A stretch of DNA of 64,000 bases from Agromyces bracchium (GCF_009709675.1 NZ_WMLB01000003.1:53116-117115), one strand, 5' to 3'. Shown: positions 1 to 8,854, counted from the stretch's first letter. The notes: generated by a model not told the origin, from the letters alone. A program made the numbers and translations.

Positions 1-143
1 CGCGTCTCGTGCGCGGCATCCGGCCATCGCTCGGCGACCGCGGCGACCACGGCGTCGTAGAGGCCGCGCACCGCTGCGCGCCCCTCGGGCGACGAGGTGC
101 CGTGCGACACGGCGACGAGCGCGGGCGGGCGGCGAGGCGTCAT
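1..143 (-). CDS. Sirohydrochlorin chelatase-like (CbiX family), N-terminal fragment
   Basis: An open frame starts at an ATG on the minus strand and runs off the left edge, so only about 47 residues are visible. They begin MTPRRPPALVAVSHGTSS and continue with PEGRAAVRGLYDAVVAAV. A short strand ending in SHGT followed by an amphipathic helix is the typical start of CbiX/SirB-type chelatases, where the His after the first strand is a metal-binding catalytic residue. These enzymes insert Co or Fe into sirohydrochlorin-type tetrapyrroles for cobalamin or siroheme. The assignment rests on this short motif only; the rest of the gene and its partners lie outside the window. Confidence 0.6.
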   Translation of the reverse strand, partial: MTPRRPPALVAVSHGTSSPEGRAAVRGLYDAVVAAVAERWPDAAHET

Positions 144-221
144 CCGCCCATGGTCGCACTCGGGCCCGCGCACCGCGCGCGTGTCACGCCGCATGACGAG
201 CGGAACGACGCCCGGGCTCGC

Positions 222-2135
222 TCAGAAGCTCGTGACGAGGTCGCCGAGCACCTCATCGACCTCGGTCGGGTCGGTCGCGTCGTAGTAGTGGGCGCCCGTC
301 GCGCTCGAGATCGACTGCAAGGTCTTCACGTCGGCGTCGGCGCCGTAGGCGAGCGTGAAGACGAGCACCGGGGTCGAGTGGTGCAGCTCCTCGAGCGTGT
401 CGAGCATCTGCTGCGACGACGTGCTCGGCGCCTCGGTCTCGTTCCGGCCGTCGCTGAGCAGCACGATCGCGTTGATGCGGTCGGGGTCCCAGTCGTCGGC
501 CTGTCGCTTGGCGAAGGTGTCGACCGCCTCGTAGAGCGGCGTCCACTCGATCGGCTTCAGCGTCGCGAGCGCGGACTCGAAGTCGTCGCGGGTGTCGGCG
601 ATGTCGGCGACGGCGCTCACCTCGCCGGGTGCGAGCGCCTGCGCGTCGACCTCGGAGAACGCCGCGAGGCCGACCTCGTCGCCGTCGGAGAAGTGGTCGA
701 GCGACAGCTCGACGGCCTGCTTCGCGGCCTCGAGCTTCGTCTCGCCGGTCTCGATCGGGTCGCCCATCGACCCCGAGACGTCGAGGAGGAACAGGACGTT
801 GGCGCGCTTGCGCACGTCGGGGAACGCCTCGTGCATCGCCACGACGACCTGCGGTTCGGGGAAGTCGAGGCCGGCATCGGAGGTCTGGGCGAGCGCGCCG
901 ACCTCCTGGACCTCGGCGTCGAGCTCGCCGTTCAGGTCGCGGTAGCCCGTCTCGCGGACAATCGCCTGGCCCTCCTTCGTGCCGGCGAAGCGCAGGAAGT
1001 CCTCAGCGGCGGCGGCTTCGGCCTCGTCGACCCAGCTGCCCGTGAGCACGACGGCCGGGTTGTCGGCGATGTAGAAGCCGTCGCTCGGGTAGATCGGCAC
1101 CAGCTGCTCGGCGGGGACGTCGCTCTCGATGCGCGTGACGCCGTCGCGGCTCGTGATGCCGCGGTTGTAGTCCCACACCGACTTCTCGTCGACGATCACG
1201 GCCGAGAGGAAGTCGGCCGCCGAACCGCCGGCGTCGGCGGACTGCCGGGCGTGCCAGAGGAAGTGCTCGGGCGTGGCCATGTAGTGGCTCGTCGCGAGTT
1301 CGTGCTGCTTGACCTCGTCGGTGACCTCGTCGTCGGCGATGTCGTCGACCGTGAGCTCGGCGACCGATCCCGCCGCCGCACCGTACGAGGCGAGCATGGC
1401 GGCCTCGCCCGAACTCGCGATGACCGGGCTGGTCTTGCCGAGCTTGAACTCGCCCCACTCGGGGTGGTCGAGGTTCGCCCAGACCTCGGCGTCGTCGGCG
1501 GTCTCGAAGACCTCGGCCCACGTGGGCGGCTCCTCGTCCCAGCCGATGGCGGCCGCGAGCGGCTCGGGCATGGCGAGCACGATGTCGGACGACCCGACGC
1601 TCGTCCCCTCCGCGGGCACGTTCGCTCCGCCGCCGGCCTCGCGTGCGACGCCGAGCCAGGACCGGGCGTCGGGGATCCAGACGACCGGCCGCTCGTCCTC
1701 GGCGGTCTCGGAGAACCCGACGGCGGCCTCCTCGGCGGCGATTCCGGACTTGTCGCGCGAGGCGACGACCGTGACGCACGAACCGTCGACGTCGCGCGGC
1801 TCGGCGTTGTAGCCCTCTGCGAGCCGCTGGACCATCTCGGCGTTCTCGAACGACGACAGCACCGGCACGGTCGTGCAGGGCTCGGCGCCGGGCTCCGCCG
1901 CGGGTTCGTCGTCGGGGAAGACGATGGGCTCGGGCTCGGGTGCCTCGCTCGGCGCCGCGGTGGTGGCGCCCTGGTTCACCAGGACCATCGCCGTGACGGC
2001 GCCGCCGATGAGGAGGACGGCGGCGATGCCCGCGGCCACGGCGACCTGGACGCCGCGCCGACGGCGTCGACGGCGCTCCTCGCGCAGTTGACTGCGATCG
2101 CGTCGGGCCGGGGGGTGGCTCGGTGCGTCGGTCAT
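222..2135 (-). CDS. Membrane-anchored substrate-binding and VWA domain protein
   Basis: 637-residue protein. The ATG at 2135 is chosen because GGAGG lies just upstream; an ATG 26 codons earlier is in frame but has no ribosome site. Domains: basic cytoplasmic N-terminus (run of Arg around residues 20-28), one membrane helix (about 29-52), a Pro/Glu/Ala-rich linker, an extracellular region resembling an ABC-type solute-binding protein (about 85-430), and a C-terminal von Willebrand A domain from about residue 445. The VWA MIDAS motif DVSGSM is intact, so metal-dependent ligand binding is plausible. Proteins with this order are known in actinobacteria, but their function is not established. No operon partner is seen; the next gene leftward is an unrelated chelatase. 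Confidence 0.85.
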   Translation of the reverse strand: MTDAPSHPPARRDRSQLREERRRRRRRGVQVAVAAGIAAVLLIGGAVTAMVLVNQGATTAAPSEAPEPEPIVFPDDEPAAEPGAEPCTTVPVLSSFENAEMVQRLAEGYNAEPRDVDGSCVTVVASRDKSGIAAEEAAVGFSETAEDERPVVWIPDARSWLGVAREAGGGANVPAEGTSVGSSDIVLAMPEPLAAAIGWDEEPPTWAEVFETADDAEVWANLDHPEWGEFKLGKTSPVIASSGEAAMLASYGAAAGSVAELTVDDIADDEVTDEVKQHELATSHYMATPEHFLWHARQSADAGGSAADFLSAVIVDEKSVWDYNRGITSRDGVTRIESDVPAEQLVPIYPSDGFYIADNPAVVLTGSWVDEAEAAAAEDFLRFAGTKEGQAIVRETGYRDLNGELDAEVQEVGALAQTSDAGLDFPEPQVVVAMHEAFPDVRKRANVLFLLDVSGSMGDPIETGETKLEAAKQAVELSLDHFSDGDEVGLAAFSEVDAQALAPGEVSAVADIADTRDDFESALATLKPIEWTPLYEAVDTFAKRQADDWDPDRINAIVLLSDGRNETEAPSTSSQQMLDTLEELHHSTPVLVFTLAYGADADVKTLQSISSATGAHYYDATDPTEVDEVLGDLVTSF

Positions 2136-2237
2136 CGTTCCTCCAGTCGGGACGGCTGGGCTCGATCGTGAGCCTAGCTCAGCAGCCTGCGACATCGCAG
2201 GGAACGTCCACACGGCCCGCGGCGCGCCCGGCGCGCC

Positions 2238-2792
2238 TCAGTCGGTGGCGTTGAGCAGCCCGATGACCACGGCCGTCCACCACGCCGCCTGCGAGACCAC
2301 CGCGCTCGCGACGAACCCGAACCTCGCCCGCCCGGGGAGGGTGCGGAACGTCGCCCGCGCCGGGAGCCGGGCGAGGTCGGAGGTCCACTTCGTGAGCGCG
2401 ACGCCGTTGAGGCTGAGCACGAGCACGGCGACGAGCTTGACCTGCGTGGCGGTCGAGGCGAGGTCGGGTTCGAGCAGCGCGCCGCTCGCGAGCAGGCCGG
2501 CGAGGCCGACCCAGACCGGCAGGATCATGGTGCGGTCGGCCTGGCGGAGTTCCCGCACGCTGCTCCACCCGGTGGCCCAGAGCAGCGCGTGCCACTCGAT
2601 CATGAGCACGGCGCCGAGTCCGACCACGAGCGCCGCGAGGTGGACGAACAGGGCCGCGCCGTGCAGCCAGTCGGGCGGGGCGAGCACGGCGCTGAGCCAG
2701 ACGGCGAGCGCCCAGGCGAGCGTCACCACCGCGTAGGCGATCGCCCGGCCGCGCCGCCTGCGGGCCTGCTTCTGCCTGATGGTGGTCGTCAC
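2238..2792 (-). CDS. Small integral membrane protein, unknown function
   Basis: 184 residues from a GTG start, opening with a very basic cytoplasmic segment (KQARRRRGRA) and followed by four to five predicted membrane helices. A helix reading HLAALVVGLGAVLMIEWHALLW contains two histidines and recalls the helices of CopD-type copper/heme membrane proteins, but this is only a resemblance. The gene stands alone between the VWA protein and the Cache gene, on the same strand, with no strong ribosome site. I do not recognise a specific family. Confidence 0.65.
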   Translation of the reverse strand: MTTTIRQKQARRRRGRAIAYAVVTLAWALAVWLSAVLAPPDWLHGAALFVHLAALVVGLGAVLMIEWHALLWATGWSSVRELRQADRTMILPVWVGLAGLLASGALLEPDLASTATQVKLVAVLVLSLNGVALTKWTSDLARLPARATFRTLPGRARFGFVASAVVSQAAWWTAVVIGLLNATD

Positions 2793-2924
2793 GTCTCGAG
2801 CGCCGGCCTCTCGTCAGTCGCACGCGCTCGCGCGTGCGTCCCGTTCCGCTGGCCTCACCATAGCGGGCGCGTGTTTCGCGCTCGGTCACCCCGGCCTCGA
2901 GGCGTCAGGTGCGAGCGGATGCCG

Positions 2925-3716
2925 CTATTCGGCGACGAGCGCGAGCGACGTGTCGCCGCACGGCACGACGTCCGCGCCCCCCGGCAGCCGGACGGCGTCG
3001 GTCACGCGACCCTCGGCCTCCGCCTCGCGCAGCGGCGCGAGCGCCTCGGGGAGTCCGTCGAGCCGCAGCAGCGCTCCGGTCGCCCGGTGCGGATCGGTCG
3101 AGACGACGATGCGCCCCGAGGCGTTGACGACGGTGAGCGTTCGGTCGGCGTCGCGGAGCACCGGCAGGAGCACCTGCTCGAGCCGGGCCACGTACATGTC
3201 GGCGCCGACGAGCCCGATCATGTCGTCGTCGATGGTCACCGGCGTCGTCACGGTGACCGTGTAGTCGTCGGTGCAGAGGTAGTCGACGTAGGGCCCGGTC
3301 AGGTGCCGCGAGCCGGTGCGCTCGGGCACGCGCCACCACTCGAGCGTCGTGTAGTCGCGGAACGACTCCGCGTCGGGGTCGCTCACGGCGTCGAGGCGAC
3401 GGATGCCGCGGGCGGGCACGCCGCGGAACGGGTTCCCGTCGCTCAGCCACCAGGCCAGGTGCCAGGGCGCGTCGGCGAGGTAGCCCGGCGCGGCGACGAA
3501 GCCGGCGCCCGTGATGAGGGTGCCCGGCCGGTCGAGTTCGGCGGCGACGGTCGCCGCGACGGCGGGGTCGAGGTCGGCGGCGCGCGGTTCGGGTTCGGCC
3601 GAGAGCCGTTCCACGAGGTCGTGCTGCCAGCCGTCGATCAGGGCGAACACGGGGTCGATCACGTCGGCGATGCGCCCGGCGATCGCGGAGGCGCCGGTGG
3701 CGACGGCCTGCGTCAT
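2925..3716 (-). CDS. Stand-alone Cache-domain protein coupled to the GntR regulator
   Basis: 263 residues without a signal peptide or membrane helix. The second half (about residues 150-230, with DDDMIGLVGADMYVARLE and TLTVVNASGRIVVSTD) has the strand pattern of a Cache/PAS-like small-molecule sensor. The first half contains a conserved-looking segment with GAGFVAAPGYL and an aromatic stretch WHLAWWLSDGNPF. Its ATG overlaps the stop codon of the GntR-type regulator by ATGA, so the two are translated together. Cache domains usually sense ligands outside the cell as part of receptors; a soluble one next to a regulator and a divergent polyamine-type importer suggests it senses the imported compound. 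That role is inference. Confidence 0.8.
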   Translation of the reverse strand: MTQAVATGASAIAGRIADVIDPVFALIDGWQHDLVERLSAEPEPRAADLDPAVAATVAAELDRPGTLITGAGFVAAPGYLADAPWHLAWWLSDGNPFRGVPARGIRRLDAVSDPDAESFRDYTTLEWWRVPERTGSRHLTGPYVDYLCTDDYTVTVTTPVTIDDDMIGLVGADMYVARLEQVLLPVLRDADRTLTVVNASGRIVVSTDPHRATGALLRLDGLPEALAPLREAEAEGRVTDAVRLPGGADVVPCGDTSLALVAE

Positions 3717-4501
3717 GACGTGCTCCCTTCCTCACGTGCGAGGGACGGCGCCGATGCGGCTTCGAGCCGCACCTTCTCGTCGATGAGCCATTCCACCGCG
3801 GAGCCGATGTGCGTCGTGGTCGCGTGGCGGGCGGACGCGGCATCCGCTGCCCGGATCGCGGCGATCACCTCGAGGCGGTGTTCCCTCGTGCGGTCACGGT
3901 ACTCCTGTTCGCGCAGGCACATCCAGAGCAGGACGCCCGTCTCGGCCTGGAGGCGCAGCTCCTCGTGCACGAGGCGGGGGGACTGGCTGATCGCGGCCAC
4001 CTCGAGTTGGAACCGCCCGACGGCGCGGCGCGCGCCGCCGGGTGAGGCCAGGTCGGCCCGCGCGTCGATCTCGACGAGGCTCTGGAGGTCGTCGTCGCTC
4101 GCGCGGTCGGCGGCGACCTCGGCGGCCATGCCGGCGATCGCGGCGTAGTGGAGCGAGAGGTCGCGGAGCTCGATGCGGCTCATCGCGCGCACGCGTTCCT
4201 CGGTGAGGCGCAGCGAGACGTCGTCGTCGTAGGTGACGAAGCTGCCGCCGTCGCGACCGCGGCGGGTGCGCACGAGTCCCTTGTGGCGGAGCGCGACGAG
4301 CGCCTCGCGCGCGGTGACGGGTGCGACCCCGAGGAACTTCGCCAGGTCGGCCTCGCTGGGGAGGCGCTCGCCGTCGCGGAGCACGCCGGAGGCGATGGCA
4401 TCGGTGAGGCGCTGCTCGACGAGCTCGGCGCGGCCTGCACCTTCGAGCGGCGAGAAGACGACGGCGCGGGCGGCGTCGGCGCGCGCGGTGGCGTGCGGCA
4501 T
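3713..4501 (-). CDS. FadR-type GntR transcriptional regulator
   Basis: 262 residues, starting at the ATG preceded by AGGAGG; an in-frame ATG seven codons upstream lacks such a site. The N-terminal winged helix-turn-helix is clear (ERLPSEADLAKFLGV then TAREALVALRHKGLVRTRRG). The all-helical remainder, with histidines and acidic residues (LHYAAIAG, HATTTHI), fits the FCD ligand-binding domain of the FadR subfamily. It is divergent from the PotABCD-type transporter operon and followed, with an ATGA overlap, by a Cache-domain gene, so it most likely controls the importer and itself. An inverted repeat in the shared intergenic region is a candidate operator. Confidence 0.9.
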   Translation of the reverse strand: MPHATARADAARAVVFSPLEGAGRAELVEQRLTDAIASGVLRDGERLPSEADLAKFLGVAPVTAREALVALRHKGLVRTRRGRDGGSFVTYDDDVSLRLTEERVRAMSRIELRDLSLHYAAIAGMAAEVAADRASDDDLQSLVEIDARADLASPGGARRAVGRFQLEVAAISQSPRLVHEELRLQAETGVLLWMCLREQEYRDRTREHRLEVIAAIRAADAASARHATTTHIGSAVEWLIDEKVRLEAASAPSLAREEGSTS

Positions 4502-4598
4502 CCGTCCTCCTCGATCGAGCACCCGGGGACCCGCCCACCCCCCGGACTGGGGGCGGTCCCGGCGAATCCGTGATGCGACCGTAACACGAACCTCTGGA

Positions 4599-4619
4599 CT
4601 ATGACATATGGATTCATAG
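4599..4619. promoter_or_regulatory. Candidate operator: inverted repeat CTATGA-N9-TCATAG
   Basis: Perfect 6-bp arms separated by 9 bp in the AT-richest part of the gap between the GntR gene and the divergent ABC operon. It lies about 33 bp upstream of the ABC ATPase start, where a repressor would block transcription. Binding by the GntR protein is inferred from position only. Confidence 0.45.
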
Positions 4620-4651
4620 GATTAGGAACCACGCCATCGAAGGAGAGGCCC

Positions 4652-5701
4652 ATGACCGACCCGCAGCCGGCCATCCGGCTCACCGGACTCACCAAGGAGT
4701 TCGGAGCCGTCACCGCCGTCGACCACGTCGATCTCGAGATCGCCGCGGGCGAGTTCTTCTCCATGCTGGGCCCCTCGGGGTCGGGCAAGACCACCGTGCT
4801 CCGGCTCATCGCGGGCTTCGAGCAGCCCACGGGCGGCACGATCGAGCTCTTCGGCGACGACGTCACCAAGCGCGCGCCGTTCGACCGCGACGTCAACACG
4901 GTCTTCCAGGACTACGCGCTGTTCCCGCACATGAGCGTGCTCGAGAACGTCGCCTACGGCCTCCGCGTTCGCGGCATCGGCCGGAAGGAGCGCATCGAGC
5001 GGGCGCGCCGGGCCCTCGCGTCGGTCCGGCTCGAGCAGATGGGCGACCGGAAGCCCTCGCAGCTCTCCGGCGGCCAGCGCCAGCGCGTCGCGCTCGCCCG
5101 CGCCACGGTCGTCCAGCCCAAGGTGCTGCTCCTCGACGAGCCCCTGGGCGCGCTCGACCTGAAGCTCCGCGAGCAGATGCAGGTCGAGCTGAAGGAGATC
5201 CAGCGCGAGCTCGGCATCACCTTCATCTTCGTCACGCACGACCAGGAGGAGGCGCTCACGCTCTCCGACCGCGTCGCGGTCTTCAACAACGGGCGCATCG
5301 AGCAGCTCGGCACGCCCGCCGAGCTCTACGAGCGGCCCTCGTCGCGTTTCGTCGCCGACTTCGTCGGCACGTCGAACCTCTTCGACGACGCGGTCTCGCG
5401 CGAGCTGCTCGGCCGCGGGGGCGTGCACTCCGTGCGCCCCGAGAAGATGTCGGTCGGCTCGGGCGAGACCGGCGCCGACGTGCGCAACGCCCCGGGCACC
5501 GTCGTCGAGACGATCTACCTCGGCAGCGGCATCCGCCTCGTCGTCGACCTCGACGCCGGGGTGCGCGTCAGCGTGCTCGAGCAGAACGACCGCAACCGGG
5601 TCCACGACGACGAACGCGGCGACCGCGTCGTCGTCAGCTGGCACGACGACGACGTCGTCGCGCTGGGCGGGGCGGATGTCGCATCCGCGCCGGCCGCCTA
5701 G
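4652..5701 (+). CDS. potA: Spermidine/putrescine-type ABC transporter ATP-binding protein
   Basis: 349 residues from an ATG preceded by AAGGAGAGG; an earlier in-frame ATG at 4601 lies in the operator region. Walker A is GPSGSGKTT (residues 40-48), the signature motif is LSGGQRQRVALARA, Walker B is VLLLDEP, and the switch His is in FVTHDQEEAL. A C-terminal TOBE-like region (about 270-340) is typical of the PotA/MalK branch. It energises import by the two permeases encoded downstream with the lipoprotein. Polyamine specificity is inferred from the whole set (PotA, PotD, PotB, PotC order); related compounds are possible. Confidence 0.92.
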   Translation: MTDPQPAIRLTGLTKEFGAVTAVDHVDLEIAAGEFFSMLGPSGSGKTTVLRLIAGFEQPTGGTIELFGDDVTKRAPFDRDVNTVFQDYALFPHMSVLENVAYGLRVRGIGRKERIERARRALASVRLEQMGDRKPSQLSGGQRQRVALARATVVQPKVLLLDEPLGALDLKLREQMQVELKEIQRELGITFIFVTHDQEEALTLSDRVAVFNNGRIEQLGTPAELYERPSSRFVADFVGTSNLFDDAVSRELLGRGGVHSVRPEKMSVGSGETGADVRNAPGTVVETIYLGSGIRLVVDLDAGVRVSVLEQNDRNRVHDDERGDRVVVSWHDDDVVALGGADVASAPAA

Positions 5702-5736
5702 GTCTCGATACGGCCCTGCGGGCCTACTCGACCACC
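5701..5736 (-). repeat. 36-bp dispersed repeat, single copy
   Basis: The sequence starting GGTCTCGATACGGCC and ending CTACTCGACCACC lies immediately after the ATPase stop codon. It is the exact reverse complement, 36 of 36 bases, of the copy at 28056-28091. It has a partly palindromic GC-rich core and looks like a REP-type intergenic element. It could act as a transcript boundary or stabiliser between the ATPase and the binding-protein genes. Confidence 0.85.
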
Positions 5737-5779
5737 GAACGCACCACCTCCACCCACCAAGAGAAACCAGGAGAGAACC

Positions 5780-6967
5780 ATGATGCGCACCCCGCGCACG
5801 GCGCGCCGCGGCGCGACCGTCGGCCTGGCGATCGGCTCGATCGCCCTGCTCACCCTGACCGCCTGCGGCACCACGTCGGGCGACTCCGCGTCGACCGACG
5901 AGACCCTCACCGAGCTCGGCGAGGCCGAGGGCCAGGTCTCGATCCTCGCGTGGCCCGGCTACGTCGAGGACGGCTCGAACAGCCCGGACGTCGACTGGGT
6001 CACGCCCTTCGAGGAGGAGACGGGCTGCGAGGTCACCTCGAAGACCTACGGCACCTCCGACGAGGCCGTGAACCTCATGAAGACCGGCGAGTACGACGTG
6101 GTCGCCGCCTCGGGCGACGCGACGCTCCGCCTCATCGCGGGCGGTGACGTGGCTCCCGTCAACACCGACCTCATCCCGAACTACGAGGGCATCTTCGACT
6201 TCCTCAAGGAGAAGGAGTGGAACTCGGTCGACGGGCAGAGCTACGGCGTCCCGCACGGCTACGGCGCCAACCTGCTCATGTACAACACGGAGACCTTCGC
6301 CGAGGCGCCCACCTCGTGGGACGTCGTGTTCGACAAGGCCGGCGAGAACGCCGGCAAGGTGACCGCCTACGACTCGCCGATCTACATCGCCGACGCGGCC
6401 GTCTACCTCATGCACCACCAGCCCGAGCTCGGCATCGAGAACCCCTACGCCCTCGACGAGGAGCAGTTCCAGGCCGCGGTCGACCTGCTGAAGGTCCAGC
6501 GCGAGTCGATCGGCGAGTACTGGTCGGACTACCTCAAGGAGATCCAGGCCTTCGAGACCGGCGACTCGGTCGTCGGCACGACCTGGCAGGTCATCCAGAA
6601 CGTGCTCGCCGGCTCGGGTGCGTCGACCGAGGTCGTCCTGCCCGAAGAGGGCGCGACCGGCTGGTCGGACACCTGGATGGTCGCCTCCGACGCGGCGAAC
6701 GTAAACTGCGCCTACATGTGGCTCGACTACATCGCGAGCCCCGAGGCCAACGCCACCGCGACCGCCTACTTCGGCGAGGCTCCGTCGAGCCAGGAGGCCT
6801 GCGAGTACCGCGAGGACTGCGAGGCCTACCACGCCGGTGACGAGGAGTACGCCTCGCAGATCTGGTACTGGACGACCCCGATCGCCGAGTGCGTCGACGG
6901 CCGCACCGACGTCGAGTGCGTCGACTACGCGCAGTGGACCGCTGCGTGGCAGGAGATCAAGGGCTGA
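5780..6967 (+). CDS. potD: Polyamine-type ABC transporter substrate-binding lipoprotein
   Basis: 395 residues with an N-terminal lipoprotein signal: basic MMRTPRTARRGA, hydrophobic helix, and lipobox LTAC with the lipidated Cys at about residue 32. The mature part has features of the PotD/PotF family, including SILAWPGYVEDG near the start, the hinge-region GVPHGYGANLLMYN and the tryptophan-rich WYWTTPIAEC near the end. Several cysteines toward the C-terminus could form disulfides. AGGAGAG precedes the ATG. The gene is separated from the permease gene by a strong stem-loop, which would allow more binding protein than permease to be made. Confidence 0.92.
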   Translation: MMRTPRTARRGATVGLAIGSIALLTLTACGTTSGDSASTDETLTELGEAEGQVSILAWPGYVEDGSNSPDVDWVTPFEEETGCEVTSKTYGTSDEAVNLMKTGEYDVVAASGDATLRLIAGGDVAPVNTDLIPNYEGIFDFLKEKEWNSVDGQSYGVPHGYGANLLMYNTETFAEAPTSWDVVFDKAGENAGKVTAYDSPIYIADAAVYLMHHQPELGIENPYALDEEQFQAAVDLLKVQRESIGEYWSDYLKEIQAFETGDSVVGTTWQVIQNVLAGSGASTEVVLPEEGATGWSDTWMVASDAANVNCAYMWLDYIASPEANATATAYFGEAPSSQEACEYREDCEAYHAGDEEYASQIWYWTTPIAECVDGRTDVECVDYAQWTAAWQEIKG

Positions 6968-6980
6968 CCTGAAGGCCCGC

Positions 6981-7010
6981 GCGGGCCGGGGAGCACGCTC
7001 CCCGGCCCGC
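6981..7010 (+). terminator. Strong intra-operon stem-loop after the binding-protein gene
   Basis: Perfect 14-bp arms GCGGGCCGGGGAGC and GCTCCCCGGCCCGC with a 2-base gap, 14 bases after the lipoprotein stop and 42 bases before the permease start. There is no U-tract. It is probably a partial terminator or 3'-end mRNA stabiliser setting the ratio of binding protein to permeases. Confidence 0.75.
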
Positions 7011-7051
7011 ACACCCCCGTTTCCCCCGAGCACCACCCGACAGGAAGCAGC

Positions 7052-8041
7052 ATGACGATGAACGCGACGGCACCGGCATCCGCTCGCGGCGCGGCATCCG
7101 ACCCGCCCGAGCCCGACCGCGCCGACACGGCACCCGGTGGAGCGCCCCGGCGCGGCATCCCGAGGCCGAAGGCGACGCCGGCGCGCCGTGCGTCGGTCTT
7201 CCTCAGCTCGCACCCGCGCGTGCGGCTCGGGTTCCTCCTCGCTGCCCCGCTGTTCTGGCTGGGTCTCGTCTACGTCGTCGCGCTCGCCGCGCTGCTCGTC
7301 ACGGCGTTCTGGACGGTGGACAGCTTCACGGGCGAGATCACGACCGAGTGGACGCTCGACAACATCATCACGGTGCTCACCGGGTCGCTGTACCAGACCG
7401 TGACGTTCCGCACGATCGGCGTGGCGCTCCTCGTCACGATCATCGACGTCGCGCTCGCGCTGCCGATCGCGTTCTACATGGCGAAGGTCGCCTCGCCGCG
7501 CGCCCGCCGCATCCTCGTCATCGCCGTGCTGATGCCCCTCTGGGCGAGCTACCTCGTCAAGGCCTACGCCTGGCGCTCGGTGCTCTCGCAGGACGGCATC
7601 CTCGAGTGGGTGCTCGCGCCGTTCGGCCTGCACACGCCCGGCTACGGCCTGCCCGCCACGGTCATCACGCTGTCGTACCTGTGGCTTCCGTACGTGATCC
7701 TGCCGATCTTCGCGGGGCTCGAGCGCGTGCCCGACTCGCTGCTCGAGGCATCCGCCGACCTCGGTGGCAAGACCTGGCCGACCATCCGCCACGTCGTCCT
7801 CCCGATGGCGCTGCCCGCGATCATCGCCGGCACGATCTTCAGCTTCTCGCTCTCGCTCGGCGACTACATCACGGTGAACATCGTCGGCGGCGCGAGCCAG
7901 ATGCTCGGAAACCTCGTCTACACGAACGTGGGCGCGGCCAACAACCTGCCGCTCGCGGCGGCGATCGCGCTCATCCCGATCGCGATCATCTTCGGCTACC
8001 TCGCGCTCGTGCGTCGCACGGGCGCCCTGGACAACCTCTAA
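7052..8041 (+). CDS. potB: ABC transporter permease (PotB type)
   Basis: 329 residues with a Pro/Ala-rich cytoplasmic N-terminus of about 55 residues, then six predicted membrane helices. The cytoplasmic EAA loop that docks with the ATPase reads LLEASADLGGKTWPTIRHVVLP (about residues 230-251). A GGAAG ribosome site precedes the ATG. The stop codon is 10 bases from the next permease, so the two are co-translated parts of one heterodimeric channel. Confidence 0.92.
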   Translation: MTMNATAPASARGAASDPPEPDRADTAPGGAPRRGIPRPKATPARRASVFLSSHPRVRLGFLLAAPLFWLGLVYVVALAALLVTAFWTVDSFTGEITTEWTLDNIITVLTGSLYQTVTFRTIGVALLVTIIDVALALPIAFYMAKVASPRARRILVIAVLMPLWASYLVKAYAWRSVLSQDGILEWVLAPFGLHTPGYGLPATVITLSYLWLPYVILPIFAGLERVPDSLLEASADLGGKTWPTIRHVVLPMALPAIIAGTIFSFSLSLGDYITVNIVGGASQMLGNLVYTNVGAANNLPLAAAIALIPIAIIFGYLALVRRTGALDNL

Positions 8042-8051
8042 GGGGCGACGG

Positions 8052-8852
8052 ATGCGACTCTCCCGACTCTCGCGCACGACGCTCGCCATCGTGGCCGGCG
8101 CCATCCTCGTGATCGTGTACGTGCCGCTCGGCGTCGTGCTCGTCAACTCGTTCTCGACGTCGACGTCGCTCAGCTGGCCGCCGCCCGGCTTCACGCTCGA
8201 GTGGTGGCAGCGCGCCTTCCAGTCGGCCGGCGCGATGGAGGCCGTCGGCACGAGCGTGTTCGTCGCGATCATCGCGACGGCGATCGCGCTCGTGCTCGGC
8301 ACGCTCATCTCGTTCGCGCTGCAGCGCTTCGACTTCTTCGGGCGCCACACGGTGAACCTGCTCGTGATCCTGCCGATCGCGCTGCCCGGCATCATCACCG
8401 GTATCGCGCTGAACAACTTCTTCCGCACGATCATGGGCGTGCCGCTGTCGATCTGGACCGTGGTCATCGCGCACGCCACGTTCTGCATCGTGACCGTGTT
8501 CAACAACGTGATCGCGCGCCTGCGCCGCACCGGTACGAAGCTCGAGGAGGCGTCGGCCGACCTCGGCGCCGGCGTCTGGACGACGTTCCGGCTCGTGACC
8601 TTCCCGCAGCTGCGCTCGGCACTGCTCGCGGGCGGCCTGCTCGCCTTCGCGCTGTCGTTCGACGAGATCATCGTGACGACGTTCACCGCCGGGTCGGGGG
8701 TCACGACCCTGCCGATCTTCATCCTGAACAACATGTTCCGGCCGAACCAGGCGCCGATCGTGTCGGTCATCGCGGTCGTGCTGGTGCTCGTCTCGATCAT
8801 CCCGATCTGGCTCGCGCAGCGGCTCTCCGGAGACGAGCAGCAGCGGCGGTGA
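8052..8852 (+). CDS. potC: ABC transporter permease (PotC type)
   Basis: 266 residues with six predicted membrane helices and the EAA loop LEEASADLGAGVWTTFRLVTFP. The conserved FSFDEI-like segment of PotC proteins appears as FALSFDEIIVTTF. It is the last gene of the importer operon and a GC-rich hairpin follows it. Confidence 0.92.
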   Translation: MRLSRLSRTTLAIVAGAILVIVYVPLGVVLVNSFSTSTSLSWPPPGFTLEWWQRAFQSAGAMEAVGTSVFVAIIATAIALVLGTLISFALQRFDFFGRHTVNLLVILPIALPGIITGIALNNFFRTIMGVPLSIWTVVIAHATFCIVTVFNNVIARLRRTGTKLEEASADLGAGVWTTFRLVTFPQLRSALLAGGLLAFALSFDEIIVTTFTAGSGVTTLPIFILNNMFRPNQAPIVSVIAVVLVLVSIIPIWLAQRLSGDEQQRR

Positions 8853-8854
8853 CC

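Noticed and set aside
9..2171. 720-codon plus-strand frame
   Set aside because: It is antisense to the VWA protein, Arg/Val-rich without domains, and arises from high-GC codon bias.
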